Source: Nesterenkonia muleiensis (lineage in GTDB: Bacteria; Actinomycetota; Actinomycetes; Actinomycetales; Micrococcaceae). From it: DNA of 64,000 nt. Made by a program: the position numbers and the translations under genes. The stretch spans positions 124,001 to 188,000 of the forward strand of contig NZ_QWLD01000040.1 of the NCBI RefSeq assembly GCF_003600155.1, given 5' to 3'. Under the pieces are notes generated by a model, which made no database searches, was not told the origin of the DNA, and was given only the letters and a program-made list of their open reading frames with translations. Shown here piece after piece: positions 34,472 to 42,674 of the stretch (position 1 is its first letter; the number at the start of each line of letters is the position of its first letter).

Positions 34472-34810
34472 ATGGACGAGTTCTCCGGAGTGCTGGTGCA
34501 GCTGCGCAAAGGAGCCCTGCAGTACTGCGTGCTGGCCTGTCTGCGGCCGGGAGCGTCATACGGGCGGCAGCTTGCTCAGCAGCTCAGCGAGGAGCACGGG
34601 CTTCTGGAGAGTCAAGGCACGCTCTACCCCTTGCTTTCGCGACTGCGCAAGCAAGGGTGGGTCTCGACCGCCTGGCAAGAGTCAGCGTCCGGGCCGCCCC
34701 GTCGGTACTACGAGCTCACGGAGCTGGGGCACCGTGCCCTGGAGGCTTTCGAACAGGATTGGACACCCTTCCGTGACGACGTCGACGCCGTATTGAACGC
34801 CACTCGGTGA
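34472..34810 (+). CDS. PadR-family transcriptional regulator
   Basis: A 112-residue winged helix. It has the PadR core RKGALQYCVLACLRPGASYGRQLAQQL, then ESQGTLYPLLSRLRKQGWVS and the wing GPPRRYYELTELGHRAL. GAGGAT precedes the ATG. It is followed after 12 bp by a HAAS-type membrane protein, the usual partner of PadR-like proteins, so the two form an operon with autoregulation through the 22-bp palindrome. Confidence 0.9.
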   Translation: MDEFSGVLVQLRKGALQYCVLACLRPGASYGRQLAQQLSEEHGLLESQGTLYPLLSRLRKQGWVSTAWQESASGPPRRYYELTELGHRALEAFEQDWTPFRDDVDAVLNATR

Positions 34811-34822
34811 GGAGGAACCACC

Positions 34823-35395
34823 ATGAGTACCGAGAAGTCGAAAATGTCTGAGACGCCGGGCCAACAGCTAGCCGAAGCCTATCTGCGCGACCTGGAAAGG
34901 GCCCTGTCCGGCACCGACCCTCGTGAGCGGGAAGAGACCCTGGCCGAAATCGAGGACCAGCTTCGGGACGCTGAAGCCGTTGACCCGCAGGGCGCTGAAG
35001 TTCGCCGGGTCATTGACCGTCTGGGCTCCGTGGAGGCCATCGCGGCGGTCGCCTCGCCCGATGAGCACGGCACCGGCACTCCGGCAGCGGTACCAGGCCG
35101 GCAGAAGGACTGGTTCGTCATCGGAACCACGATTCTCTCTGGTGTTGCGCTGGTGACGACTTTCCTGTTCTTCCCTGTCGCTGCGGTCATTGCGTTGGTG
35201 ACGTTTGTGCTGGGAATCGTGCAGCTGTTCACCTCCAGGATGGGGAAGGTGCTGCCAGTGCTGAGCATTGTGTTCAGCGCCATCGTGCTGGTACTTGTGG
35301 CGCTGGCGATCATCGGACTGCTGGCTTGGCAAGAAACGGACAGCTCCTATGAAATTATCGAGGACGACGCAGGAGAGGTCGAAGAAGGTCCCTGA
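34823..35395 (+). CDS. HAAS/DUF1700-type membrane protein
   Basis: A 190-residue protein. The N-terminal soluble HAAS-like domain is LAEAYLRDLERALSGTDPREREETLAEIEDQLRDA. Three membrane helices follow at about 95-165, then an acidic tail. Proteins of this type are encoded next to PadR regulators and are thought to be membrane sensors or antagonists. A strong ribosome site (GAGGAGGAA) precedes the ATG. Confidence 0.82.
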   Translation: MSTEKSKMSETPGQQLAEAYLRDLERALSGTDPREREETLAEIEDQLRDAEAVDPQGAEVRRVIDRLGSVEAIAAVASPDEHGTGTPAAVPGRQKDWFVIGTTILSGVALVTTFLFFPVAAVIALVTFVLGIVQLFTSRMGKVLPVLSIVFSAIVLVLVALAIIGLLAWQETDSSYEIIEDDAGEVEEGP

Positions 35396-35445
35396 GAATG
35401 CTGCCGCACTGCCGTCCGCCAGCCGGGGAACCCGAATCTAGGACC

Positions 35446-35838
35446 TCATTGCGTCATTTCACGGGGTGAACGGACCACGCAGAACTCGTTGCCCTCAGGG
35501 TCTGCAAAAGTCACCCAGCCGCTGCCGGGGCCGTGTTCGCCGCGCAGGTCCGAGATGACGGCAGCTCCCAGCTGGCGGATGCGTCCAATCTCCTGGTCCC
35601 GGTGACCGGCCCGCGATGCCAGATCCAGATGAACCCGGTTCTTCGCCGCTTTCTCGCCGTGGGCGCCTTCGATGAAGAGGATCCGGTGCCCAGATTCGGG
35701 ATCGATGATCACGCATTGCGGGTGTCCCGGTTCATTGGGATCGCCGGGGATATCGGTGTAGCCCAGCACCTTCTTCCTCCATTCGGAGAGCTCGTAGGCG
35801 TTTCGGGAGTCGGTGGTGTGTGACACATATGCAGTCAT
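35446..35838 (-). CDS. VOC-family protein
   Basis: A 130-residue VOC domain with the KNRVHLDLASRAGHRDQEIGRIRQLGA and FADPEGNEFCVV segments also found in the gene at 31469. The N-terminal module is short (TAYVSHTTDSRNAYELSEWRKKVLGY). No regulator is directly adjacent. It probably is a stand-alone transcript. Confidence 0.87.
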   Translation of the reverse strand: MTAYVSHTTDSRNAYELSEWRKKVLGYTDIPGDPNEPGHPQCVIIDPESGHRILFIEGAHGEKAAKNRVHLDLASRAGHRDQEIGRIRQLGAAVISDLRGEHGPGSGWVTFADPEGNEFCVVRSPREMTQ

Positions 35839-35883
35839 GCCCTTATCCCATCATGTTCCCTAGAGTCCGCCGAGCAGACAGCG

Positions 35884-36777
35884 TCATCGGATGCCCAGCC
35901 GCTGGACGGCTGAGCGGATGAGTAGCCGCAGGATGTTTTTCAAGCCCATTCCGCTGACGATGATGAAGTCAGCATGGGGGTAGACTCCCGGCTTCGCGGC
36001 TGTTGCCCGTGCTGCGGTCCGCACCTCACGCAGCTGAGGCATGCTCATCTGCAGCGGCGGTTCCTCCGGCTGATACTTCGCCCCGACGGGGTAGTCCCTG
36101 CCGGGCTGGCGCGACATTTCAATATGGCATCCCATCACATGGGTGACCGGGCGGGCCTCGGCAAAGTCCACCAGATGGTCCAGACTGGCGGTGAAGGCCG
36201 GCATATCGAAGGCATACAGCCGTCCGGGATAGACGCTGTCCCCGGTGAGCAGGAACCCCGTGGCAGGGTCGAAGACGGCCAGGGAGGTCGGATGGTGTCC
36301 GGGAATCCCGGTGACCTCCAGCACGCGCCCGCCCAGGTCGAAGGCGACTACTTCATGGGGCCATTCTGTGAAACCGAAGAATGACTGCACAGCCTCCAGC
36401 TCCGTGCCGACCACTCTGGTGAGCGGGCGCTGGTCGAATTGATCGTCGCCGGCAATGTGGTCGCCGTGTGAGTGCGTGTGGGCGACGATCAGCTCATAGC
36501 TCTCGCGCGGATTCCCCTCGCCCCAGGAATCCATGATCTGGTCAACCGTCGCACGCAGCGGGAAAGTCTCGGGATCCTCGGTGGCACCGGTGTCAAACAG
36601 TACGGCGCGGTCCTGGCCGAAGAGCAGATACAGGAAGGGCGCCTCATGGCTTAGCGTCATGCTCTGGCGCAGAATGTAGGTGTCGTGGTCGTATCGGTGC
36701 ACCTGGATGGGTGGGTCGGCGTCGTCGTTCTTCGACCGGGCCCCGTGGATCCACTGCACATCGAAATTACCTGTCAC
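35884..36777 (-). CDS. MBL-fold metallo-hydrolase
   Basis: A 297-residue metallo-beta-lactamase-fold hydrolase. The zinc signature is AHTHSHGDHIAG (about residues 96-107), with further ligands in GIPGHHPTSLAVFD, LLTGDSVYPGRLYAF and a final His in MGCHIEM. I use the GTG overlapping the stop of the shortened VOC frame (GTGA); a GTG three codons upstream is the alternative. Substrate unknown. It lies in a minus-strand run after a DNA-alkylation repair gene. Confidence 0.85.
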   Translation of the reverse strand: MTGNFDVQWIHGARSKNDDADPPIQVHRYDHDTYILRQSMTLSHEAPFLYLLFGQDRAVLFDTGATEDPETFPLRATVDQIMDSWGEGNPRESYELIVAHTHSHGDHIAGDDQFDQRPLTRVVGTELEAVQSFFGFTEWPHEVVAFDLGGRVLEVTGIPGHHPTSLAVFDPATGFLLTGDSVYPGRLYAFDMPAFTASLDHLVDFAEARPVTHVMGCHIEMSRQPGRDYPVGAKYQPEEPPLQMSMPQLREVRTAARATAAKPGVYPHADFIIVSGMGLKNILRLLIRSAVQRLGIR

Positions 36778-36908
36778 GGGCACCACAGGCCCAGGGGAGT
36801 TCCCTCCGGATCGGCGATGATCAGGAAGGATCCGGCGTCGCTGCTGAACTCCCGGGCGCGCTCGATGTCCTCAGCGTAGATCTCACACCAGAACGGCTTC
36901 GGTGGCAT
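36774..36908 (-). pseudogene. internally deleted VOC-family gene
   Basis: A 44-codon frame begins MPPKPFWCEIYAEDIERAREF, a typical VOC start, and then jumps directly to SFLIIADPEGTPLGLWCP, a typical VOC end. The roughly 65-80 residues between, which carry the second module and metal ligands, are absent and the frame is kept. It starts 9 bp after the alkylation-repair gene and its TGA overlaps the MBL start, so it may still serve to couple translation. Confidence 0.7.
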
Positions 36909-36917
36909 AGGGCAAGC

Positions 36918-37613
36918 CTAGCCTCCCGTGAACTCAGTGCGAAGGTTCTCCGGGAGTTGATCGGTGGCCAGTCGCACTGAGGCGCGGGACATGCGGCGGT
37001 GATGCTTCCGCAAGAAGGCGGGCAGTCGATCCTGGTCGATCTTCCCGACCTCTCGCAGTGCTGTGCCGACCGGCCTGGTGACCAGCTCTGACTCGTCGTC
37101 GGCCAGCAGCTCGGCCAGTGTCAGCGGATCGTCGAGATCGCCCTGCCGGATGATCCAGAACGCAGCCGTGATGGCGGTGCGGCGTTCGAGCGCGACCTCG
37201 GAACTCGCGAGGTCGAAGAGTGGTTGCCGGGACTTGTCGAGCAGATACCAGCCGATGACCCGAGGCGCGGCCCGGTCCACGAAGTCCCATGCGGTGAGCC
37301 GGTGGTGATTGTCCATGTATGCGTCATAGAGGTCTCTGCGGTCCGTGTCGGTCAAGCCGCGTTGCCGGGCTTTGAAGTCCAGGATGGCCACAGCGACCAT
37401 GCGGACCTCATACCACCGGCTGGTCAGCAGGGACTGCACCTCCGACAGCGGCAGATCAGTCCGAGCCTTGGCCGTGTCGAAGACCTCCTTCATCCGGACC
37501 CCGACTGCTTCCAGGCCGCTGTCAGTCGGCAGCCGCCGGGTAATCTTCTCTCGTTCCGACTGGGTGCGCAGCTTCTTCAGCTCCGCGTAGACCGTTTCGG
37601 CAGTGGATGTCAT
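36918..37613 (-). CDS. DNA alkylation repair protein, AlkD-like
   Basis: A 231-residue HEAT-repeat glycosylase. Family features are VRMKEVFDTAKARTDLPLSEVQSLLTSRWYEVRMVAVAIL, the WDFVDRAAPRVIGWYLLD stretch containing catalytic-site Trp and Asp, and RRTAITAAFWIIRQG. AlkD-type enzymes excise bulky alkylated purines without base flipping. It begins a run of three coupled frames with the VOC remnant and the MBL hydrolase. Confidence 0.88.
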   Translation of the reverse strand: MTSTAETVYAELKKLRTQSEREKITRRLPTDSGLEAVGVRMKEVFDTAKARTDLPLSEVQSLLTSRWYEVRMVAVAILDFKARQRGLTDTDRRDLYDAYMDNHHRLTAWDFVDRAAPRVIGWYLLDKSRQPLFDLASSEVALERRTAITAAFWIIRQGDLDDPLTLAELLADDESELVTRPVGTALREVGKIDQDRLPAFLRKHHRRMSRASVRLATDQLPENLRTEFTGG

Positions 37614-37630
37614 GGTACGAACCTCGTGGC

Positions 37631-38032
37631 CTACCCGACCTCGGCGATGATCTGCCAGGCGTGGCCGTCCGGATCGGTGGCCACAGCAGTGAAACCCCAG
37701 TCCTGCTGAGCGGGTTCAGCGAGGACTTCACCGCCGGCGTCACGCATCCGGCCAACAACGTCACCGACCTCCTCGGCCGAGGCGGCGGACAGGCTCAGCA
37801 GGACCTCGCTGACTCCCGGCGGTGCGACGTCCCGGCTCCCGAGCACCCAGTCGAAGCCGCCGGTGGGAACGAGCATCAGCGATGTGCGTTGATCCAGTCG
37901 GAACTGCAGCGGCTCGGGTACGCCGTCCTCAGCAGGTTCGCCGAACGGCTCGAGGCCAAGCGTGTCCTGATAGAAGGCGTAGGAACGCTGGCGGTCAGCA
38001 ATCGGCAGGCTGATGGTGAGTAGTCGAGACAT
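37631..38032 (-). CDS. VOC-family protein
   Basis: A 133-residue VOC domain. The first module is MSRLLTISLPIADRQRSYAFYQDTLGLEPFG, the second starts at VGRMRDAGGEVLAEPAQQDWGF and ends DPDGHAWQII. The ATG shares one base with the stop of the DHFR-like gene upstream (TGATG), indicating coupled translation in a three-gene run with two DHFR-like genes. Confidence 0.88.
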   Translation of the reverse strand: MSRLLTISLPIADRQRSYAFYQDTLGLEPFGEPAEDGVPEPLQFRLDQRTSLMLVPTGGFDWVLGSRDVAPPGVSEVLLSLSAASAEEVGDVVGRMRDAGGEVLAEPAQQDWGFTAVATDPDGHAWQIIAEVG

Positions 38033-38637
38033 CAGGTCTCCTTCAGCTGGTAGGTCAGATGTGTGGCGTGTGGGGTGACGGTGACATCGCCTTGGGTGAG
38101 CAGGATGCGTTCGTCGAGCAGGTCGAACAGGCGGGTTCCGCCACCCATGATGACAGGGGAGAGGTGGATCCTCAGCGTGTCGGCCAGAGCTTCAAACAGA
38201 GCCTGGTCTATGACCTCGGCTCCTCCCATGATGACGGTCTCGCTCTGCCCGGCGATTTCCTGGGCAGCGCTGACTGCCGCGGCCAGTCCAGCTGTCATAA
38301 AAGTGAATCCTGTCAGTCGAGGCGTTTCCGGTGCCTCATGAGTGACGACGAAAATCGGTGGCCGAGAGGGCGGCTTATGGTCGTAGGCATAGCCGACGTC
38401 GTCGTCCCAGCCGTTCGGACCATCGATGAAGTCGAAAGTTCTCCGCCCCATCACCACAGCCCCGGTCCCCTCTCCAGCGGATTCGAGGAAACGGCGATCC
38501 TCTGGAGAGTTGTGCGAGTTGAACACCCACTGCTGGATGGCTTCACCTCCCAAGCCTAATCCGTGCTCAAGATCAGGCTCGGGTCCAGTGACATAGCCGT
38601 CCAGGGACATCGAGATATCGGCGACGACGGTGCTCAT
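38032..38637 (-). CDS. RibD-C / dihydrofolate-reductase-fold protein
   Basis: A 201-residue reductase-fold protein of the YwjB/YyaP type. It starts VVADISMSLDGYVTGPEPDLEHG, has VVMGRRTFDFIDGPNGWDDDVGY and PPIFVVTHEAPETPRL, and ends with a GGTRLFDLL loop. These use NAD(P)H; substrates are largely unknown. It overlaps the next DHFR-like gene upstream by 4 bp, and the VOC gene downstream by one base. Confidence 0.87.
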   Translation of the reverse strand: MSTVVADISMSLDGYVTGPEPDLEHGLGLGGEAIQQWVFNSHNSPEDRRFLESAGEGTGAVVMGRRTFDFIDGPNGWDDDVGYAYDHKPPSRPPIFVVTHEAPETPRLTGFTFMTAGLAAAVSAAQEIAGQSETVIMGGAEVIDQALFEALADTLRIHLSPVIMGGGTRLFDLLDERILLTQGDVTVTPHATHLTYQLKET

Positions 38638-39221
38638 GAGTCCTCTTTCCGAACGACGTCGTAAATCATCTTCTGCACACCGTTGCTGTAGACCTCGTGC
38701 TCGACCAGATCCAATTTTTCGGCGTCCTTGTCGGCCGTGCTGAACAGCCGCTTGCCGGCACCGAGCAGCAGCGGGAAGACCAGCAGGTGATAGCGGTCCA
38801 CCAGTCCGGCATCGGCAAGGGCATGCCCGAGCGTGGCACTGCCGTGCACGCTGATCGGACCGCCGTTGGTCTCCCTGAGCCGAGCCACTTCCCCCACCGA
38901 GCGCAGGATGGTGATCTCACCCCAGTCTCTGACAAGATCATTCTCCTGGAGTGTGGTGGAGACGACGTACTTAGGCAGCGCGTTGTAGCCGGCGAACTCC
39001 GTGGTCATCGTCGGCCAGACCGGGGAGAAGGCCTCGTAGCTGCGACGGCCGATCAGCAGCGCCTCAGCCTCCTCCTGCTCGCGGCCCTTGATCTCGTAGG
39101 CGGACTCGTCGAAGGGGACGTCTTTGAACGTCCACCCCGCGTTGCGGTATCCCGGCTCCCCGCCGGGGGCCTCCATGACCCCGTCGAGGGAGACGAAGGC
39201 GGTGATGATGAGTGTGCGCAT
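38634..39221 (-). CDS. RibD-C / dihydrofolate-reductase-fold protein
   Basis: A 195-residue protein of the same fold. It starts MRTLIITAFVSLDGVMEAPGGEPGY, has LLIGRRSYEAFSPVWPTM and YVVSTTLQENDL, and ends LLLGAGKRLFS near residue 165. It is the first gene of the three-gene run DHFR-DHFR-VOC. It lies 54 bp downstream of the SRPBCC double-domain gene and may belong to the same transcript driven by the ArsR promoter. Confidence 0.87.
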   Translation of the reverse strand: MRTLIITAFVSLDGVMEAPGGEPGYRNAGWTFKDVPFDESAYEIKGREQEEAEALLIGRRSYEAFSPVWPTMTTEFAGYNALPKYVVSTTLQENDLVRDWGEITILRSVGEVARLRETNGGPISVHGSATLGHALADAGLVDRYHLLVFPLLLGAGKRLFSTADKDAEKLDLVEHEVYSNGVQKMIYDVVRKEDS

Positions 39222-39275
39222 CTGCTTCCTATCAGTCTGGTTCGGCTGGAGATCTGGTAGCGGGTCGGGCGCCGA

Positions 39276-40250
39276 TCAGACTGCGGCAAGGACCGCAGAC
39301 TCCAGGCGGGCGTAGCTGGCTTCCATGCCGTCGGTCATGCCGGTGGCCAGGATGGCATCGCGCTGCTCTTTGGAGTCATAGGTGATGACCAGGGAAAGCA
39401 GTGTTCCGTCATCGACCGGTGTCAGGGTCTGTTCGTTGAGTGTGGCCGGACCCTCGACGTCCTCCATGGATTCGGTGGTCACCTCGCGATAGGGCGGTTG
39501 GGACTCCACGACCTCTCCGGTGAGGGCGAATCCGTTCTCGCCGTTCGCATCCGCCCAGGCATAGCGGTAGGTCTGCCCCGCGGCGTTGGCCACCTGGCAG
39601 TCGGTGAACTGCCAGCCCGCGGGGCCGAGCAGCCAGCGCTTGAGCTGCTCCGGATCGTGGTGGGCGTCCCAGACCTGCTGCACGCTGCCGCGGATGGTCC
39701 GGCTGATCCTGACCTGGGTGTCGCTGAGCAGCTGGGCCTCGGTGGCCCGAGCGGCGGCGAAAGACGTGAGATCGGCGAGCACGTCGTCGATCTGGCCCAT
39801 AGCTGAGCGGAGCCCTTCCTCCATCCCCATGCCCAGCAACTGCTCCAGCTCCTCAAGAGAGTTGAAGTACGTGGTGGTGACCAGCCGGGACCCGCTCTCG
39901 GTCTCCTCGAAGCGGAAGATCATGCGCATGGTGGGCATTGCCGGATTCGGCTCACCGTTCTCATCGGCGAAACCGTCAGCGACCTCGAAGGACTTGCCCT
40001 CCTCCACGCTCAGGAACTCCCACCAGCCATGTGAGCGCTCACCCTCGGGGCCGGTCATGTAATAGCGCGAACGTCCACCGGGATGCACCTCGTGGCGGAT
40101 GAACGTCGCCGGCCAGCCCTCAGGCCCCCAGAACTTCTCGATCTGCCGCGGATCGACATAGGCGTCCCAGAGCCTGCGGACGGGGACCGGAAAGTCTGCG
40201 ACGATCGTCATCGTCAGGTTCTCAAGATCTTTGTCGACGGAGGTGATGGG
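39276..40250 (-). CDS. tandem double SRPBCC/AHSA1 protein
   Basis: A 324-residue protein containing two complete START-like domains. The first (about 1-160) has FPVPVRRLWDAYVDPRQIEKFWGPEGW, the second (about 180-324) has RTIRGSVQQVWDAHHDPEQLKRWLLGPAGW. A GAAAGG ribosome site supports the ATG at MPITSVDKDLE; the longer start adds 15 residues. Its regulator is the ArsR gene 31 bp upstream. Two cavities in one chain may bind one ligand together or two in turn. Confidence 0.87.
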   Translation of the reverse strand, partial: PITSVDKDLENLTMTIVADFPVPVRRLWDAYVDPRQIEKFWGPEGWPATFIRHEVHPGGRSRYYMTGPEGERSHGWWEFLSVEEGKSFEVADGFADENGEPNPAMPTMRMIFRFEETESGSRLVTTTYFNSLEELEQLLGMGMEEGLRSAMGQIDDVLADLTSFAAARATEAQLLSDTQVRISRTIRGSVQQVWDAHHDPEQLKRWLLGPAGWQFTDCQVANAAGQTYRYAWADANGENGFALTGEVVESQPPYREVTTESMEDVEGPATLNEQTLTPVDDGTLLSLVITYDSKEQRDAILATGMTDGMEASYARLESAVLAAV

Positions 40251-40281
40251 CATGGCGAGCCTTTCGTGTGGTGGATGCGGG

Positions 40282-40629
40282 TCAGTTGTCGGCAAGCACG
40301 GCGTCGAGCCGGTCGATACGGCCCTGCCAGATCCGTTCGTAGGCGTTCAGAAGGGTCTGTGCTGTGCGGAGGGCCTCAGGGTTGCCTCGGATGCGGCGCT
40401 CGCGGCCTTTGCGGTGCTTGGTCACGAGCCCGGCTCCTTCCAGAACGGTGATGTGCTTCTGCACTGCTGCGAACGACATGTCGTAGCGGTGCGCCAGGTC
40501 TGAGATCGAGGCCTCTTCAGTGAGTGTGCGGCGGACGATGTCGCGGCGTGTGGCATCGGCGAGGGCTCGGAAGATCCGGTCCACCTCGTCGTTGCTGAGG
40601 TCCATCTGCGGAGCTTGATATACAACCAT
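40282..40629 (-). CDS. ArsR-family regulator
   Basis: A 115-residue winged helix with VDRIFRALADATRRDIVRRTL, recognition helix MSFAAVQKHITVLEGAGLV and wing KHRKGRERRIRG. It has no metal-binding CxC. The ATG lies eight bases from a good minus-10 and has no ribosome site, so it may be read from a leaderless message. An internal ATG at 40605 is an alternative. It is followed by the double-SRPBCC gene, a classic pairing. Confidence 0.9.
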   Translation of the reverse strand: MVVYQAPQMDLSNDEVDRIFRALADATRRDIVRRTLTEEASISDLAHRYDMSFAAVQKHITVLEGAGLVTKHRKGRERRIRGNPEALRTAQTLLNAYERIWQGRIDRLDAVLADN

Positions 40630-40666
40630 TTGGTTTCATATTAGGGTACGACGAAACCGCGGTCAA
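40624..40666 (-). promoter_or_regulatory. promoter and operator of the ArsR-SRPBCC operon
   Basis: On the minus strand TTGACC (40661-40666) and TAATAT (40638-40643) are 17 bp apart. A dyad AACCA-TT-TGGTT (40624-40635) with AT-rich flanks overlaps the transcription start and the ATG. This fits autorepression by ArsR at the start site. Confidence 0.65.
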
Positions 40667-40753
40667 TACTTGGGTGCCAGTGGCTCTCAGTCACCTGCCA
40701 CGGGGAGTGTTAGGGACCCTGCTGAACGGGGAGTGGTGACGCTGCCGCAGGAC

Positions 40754-41143
40754 TTACTGGGCGGGGGCGATGATCTGGATGAGGTTTCCGCAGGTGTCGT
40801 CGAACACCGCTGTCATCACAGCACCCATGTCAGTCGGCCTCTGGGTGAACTTCACGCCGAGGGAGCCCAGGCGGTGGTACTCGGCCTGGACGTTGTCCAC
40901 CGAGAACTGGGCCACCGGTATCCCATCGGCCGCCAGCGCCTCCCGGAAGGGCGGCACCGCCGGATGGGCTGCAGGTTCAAGCAGCAGTTCCACGCCGTCT
41001 GGATCCTCGGGTGAGACGACGGTGATCCATCGGTGCTCACCGACTGGCTCGTCGACCTTGGTCACCAACCCGAGTGTTTCGGTATAGAACGTCAGTGCGG
41101 CTTCCTGGTTGTCAACGAAAACACTGGTGAGGGAGACTCGCAT
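40754..41143 (-). CDS. VOC-family protein
   Basis: A 129-residue VOC domain. The N-terminus is MRVSLTSVFVDNQEAALTFYTETLGL, followed by VVSPEDPDGVELLLEP, and the second module has FSVDNVQAEYHRLGSLGVKF and ends DDTCGNLIQI. It starts 4 bp after the stop of the ArsR-SRPBCC fusion gene, so it is the second gene of that operon. Confidence 0.88.
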   Translation of the reverse strand: MRVSLTSVFVDNQEAALTFYTETLGLVTKVDEPVGEHRWITVVSPEDPDGVELLLEPAAHPAVPPFREALAADGIPVAQFSVDNVQAEYHRLGSLGVKFTQRPTDMGAVMTAVFDDTCGNLIQIIAPAQ

Positions 41144-41147
41144 GACC

Positions 41148-41957
41148 TCAGACCGCCTGGTCGGGAAGATGCTTGGCCGCCCACAAGCGTCCCGGCTCCG
41201 GGTCTACGCCGAAGCGCTCGGCGTAGAGTTCGTGAATCTCTGCCCACGGCCGGTGTGCGCGCTCTTCAGAAAGTGGCCTGCCCGCGAGGTGAGGTTCGAG
41301 TCGGGACAGGTAGGTCTCCCAGCCGGTCGCGGTCTGCGCGGCAGGAAGGTCGTCGATGAGATGGGTGAAGACCAGCCGGCACCCGTCACCTTCCTCAGTC
41401 AGTTCAAAGCTCTGCGGCTGGCCGGCGAAGACCCAGGCCAGCCGATGCGGTGCATCAACCTGCGTGACCTCCACGGACATACCGCCGGCGTCGATGGTTT
41501 CGCCAGTGGCGGGTGTCCAGTCTGCGGCACCGGGAAAGAACTGCGCCAGCTCAGCGGGCACGCTGACTGCCTGCCATACTCGCTCGATGGGATAGTCGAG
41601 CCCCAGCTCGAAACGCAGTGCCGGCCGGCCGTCGATGCTCTGCAAAGTTCCATAGGCCCTTGGATCGGACATCGGGGTTCCTGCTTTCTTTCGATATGGC
41701 CAACGGTCGGTGATCTCGCGCAACGGGGCGGTGCTGATGGAGTGAAACTTGTACCGTCCCTCCTTCGCTGCGATCACCAGTCCGGCCGCCTCCAGTACCT
41801 CCAAGTGCTGGGAGACGGCCTGACGGGAGGAGGTGAGGCCGTGCCTCGACGCCAGGCGGCCGCACAGTTCAAACAGGGTCTGCCGGTCCCGCTCAAGGAG
41901 TTCGTCGAGGATGGTTCGCCGAGTCGCATCGGCCAGCGCCTTGTATACATCACCCAC
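41148..41957 (-). CDS. ArsR winged helix fused to an SRPBCC domain
   Basis: A 269-residue two-domain protein. Residues 1-95 are an ArsR-type winged helix (VYKALADATRRTILDELLERDRQTLF, then TSSRQAVSQHLEVLEAAGLV). Residues 105-269 are an AHSA1 domain (FELGLDYPIERVWQAVSVPAELAQFFPGAADW). Elsewhere in the window these parts are separate genes. I start at GTG: the TTG proposed further upstream is the first base of a TTGACA minus-35. TATCGT lies six bases before the GTG, indicating a leaderless message. The fusion could sense its ligand directly. Confidence 0.87.
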   Translation of the reverse strand: MGDVYKALADATRRTILDELLERDRQTLFELCGRLASRHGLTSSRQAVSQHLEVLEAAGLVIAAKEGRYKFHSISTAPLREITDRWPYRKKAGTPMSDPRAYGTLQSIDGRPALRFELGLDYPIERVWQAVSVPAELAQFFPGAADWTPATGETIDAGGMSVEVTQVDAPHRLAWVFAGQPQSFELTEEGDGCRLVFTHLIDDLPAAQTATGWETYLSRLEPHLAGRPLSEERAHRPWAEIHELYAERFGVDPEPGRLWAAKHLPDQAV

Positions 41958-41963
41958 AGCTCG

Positions 41964-41993
41964 ACGATAGGCAAGTGAATACTTGCATGTCAA
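41964..41993 (-). promoter_or_regulatory. promoter with inverted repeat between minus-35 and minus-10
   Basis: Minus-strand TTGACA (41988-41993) and TATCGT (41964-41969) flank a perfect dyad GCAAGT-GAAT-ACTTGC (41971-41986, plus strand). The dyad fills the spacer. A bound dimer would block RNA polymerase, and six bases separate the minus-10 from the GTG start. Confidence 0.7.
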
Positions 41994-42098
41994 GGGGAGG
42001 GGAGAGGCGCAGCTGGGAGGGCACGCACCCGCCCACCGGACGATTGGACCGATATATGCCTGTGATATGCATTACACCCACCCGCGGCTCGCTCGTGT

Positions 42099-42674
42099 TT
42101 ATGACCCTTTGGGCCCGCGTCGCAGGACGCGGTAGTGGCGGGTGTGGGCCCCGCGCGGGCTCCTGCTGGGCGACTCGTCTGTCAGCTCCAGGCCGTAGGA
42201 ACCGATGCTTCCGCTGAGCAGGGGTGTGCCGGCGCCCAGCAGAATCGGCACAGTCGAGATGATGACCTGATCCAATAGGTCAGCCGCCAAGCATTGGCGG
42301 GCGATATCGGCTCCGATGATATTGACCAGACCGTCTGCGCCTGCGGCACCTCGCGCCGTCGACACTGCCTCATCAAACGTATGGCGGACCAGCAGGTTGG
42401 CTGGAGGCGAGTCCACAGGACGATGCGTGAGCAGCACCTGCGGCCCCTCCCACTGACCCTCGAAGGCACCTTCCTTCTCAGGGTCGCCAGCATGGGGATC
42501 GTCACCGTCGAAGGTGGTGCGGCCGACCAGCAGTGCTGTGGTGCGCTGGCCGACCAGTTCAAAGATGGGGTTCGGCTCTTCGCCCAAGAACTCCAGCAGC
42601 CAGGACATATCACCTCCTCGCCCGGCGATATAGCCGTCCGCTGAGGCGGTCACGGAGTAGAGAAGCGTGGTCAT
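42099..42674 (-). CDS. RibD-C / dihydrofolate-reductase-fold protein
   Basis: A 191-residue reductase-fold protein. It starts LLYSVTASADGYIAGRGGDMSWLLEF, has ALLVGRTTFDGDDPHAGD and VLLTHRPVDSPPANL, and ends with a GAGTPLLSG loop. The ATG overlaps the stop of the related gene upstream (ATGA), and the C-terminal 25 residues are Arg-rich and may be unstructured. It is the last of three genes in a YCII-DHFR-DHFR run. Confidence 0.86.
   Translation of the reverse strand: MTTLLYSVTASADGYIAGRGGDMSWLLEFLGEEPNPIFELVGQRTTALLVGRTTFDGDDPHAGDPEKEGAFEGQWEGPQVLLTHRPVDSPPANLLVRHTFDEAVSTARGAAGADGLVNIIGADIARQCLAADLLDQVIISTVPILLGAGTPLLSGSIGSYGLELTDESPSRSPRGAHTRHYRVLRRGPKGS

Noticed and set aside
41958-41993. 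TTG start of the ArsR-SRPBCC gene
   Set aside because: The TTG is the start of a TTGACA minus-35 with matching minus-10, so the GTG downstream is the start.
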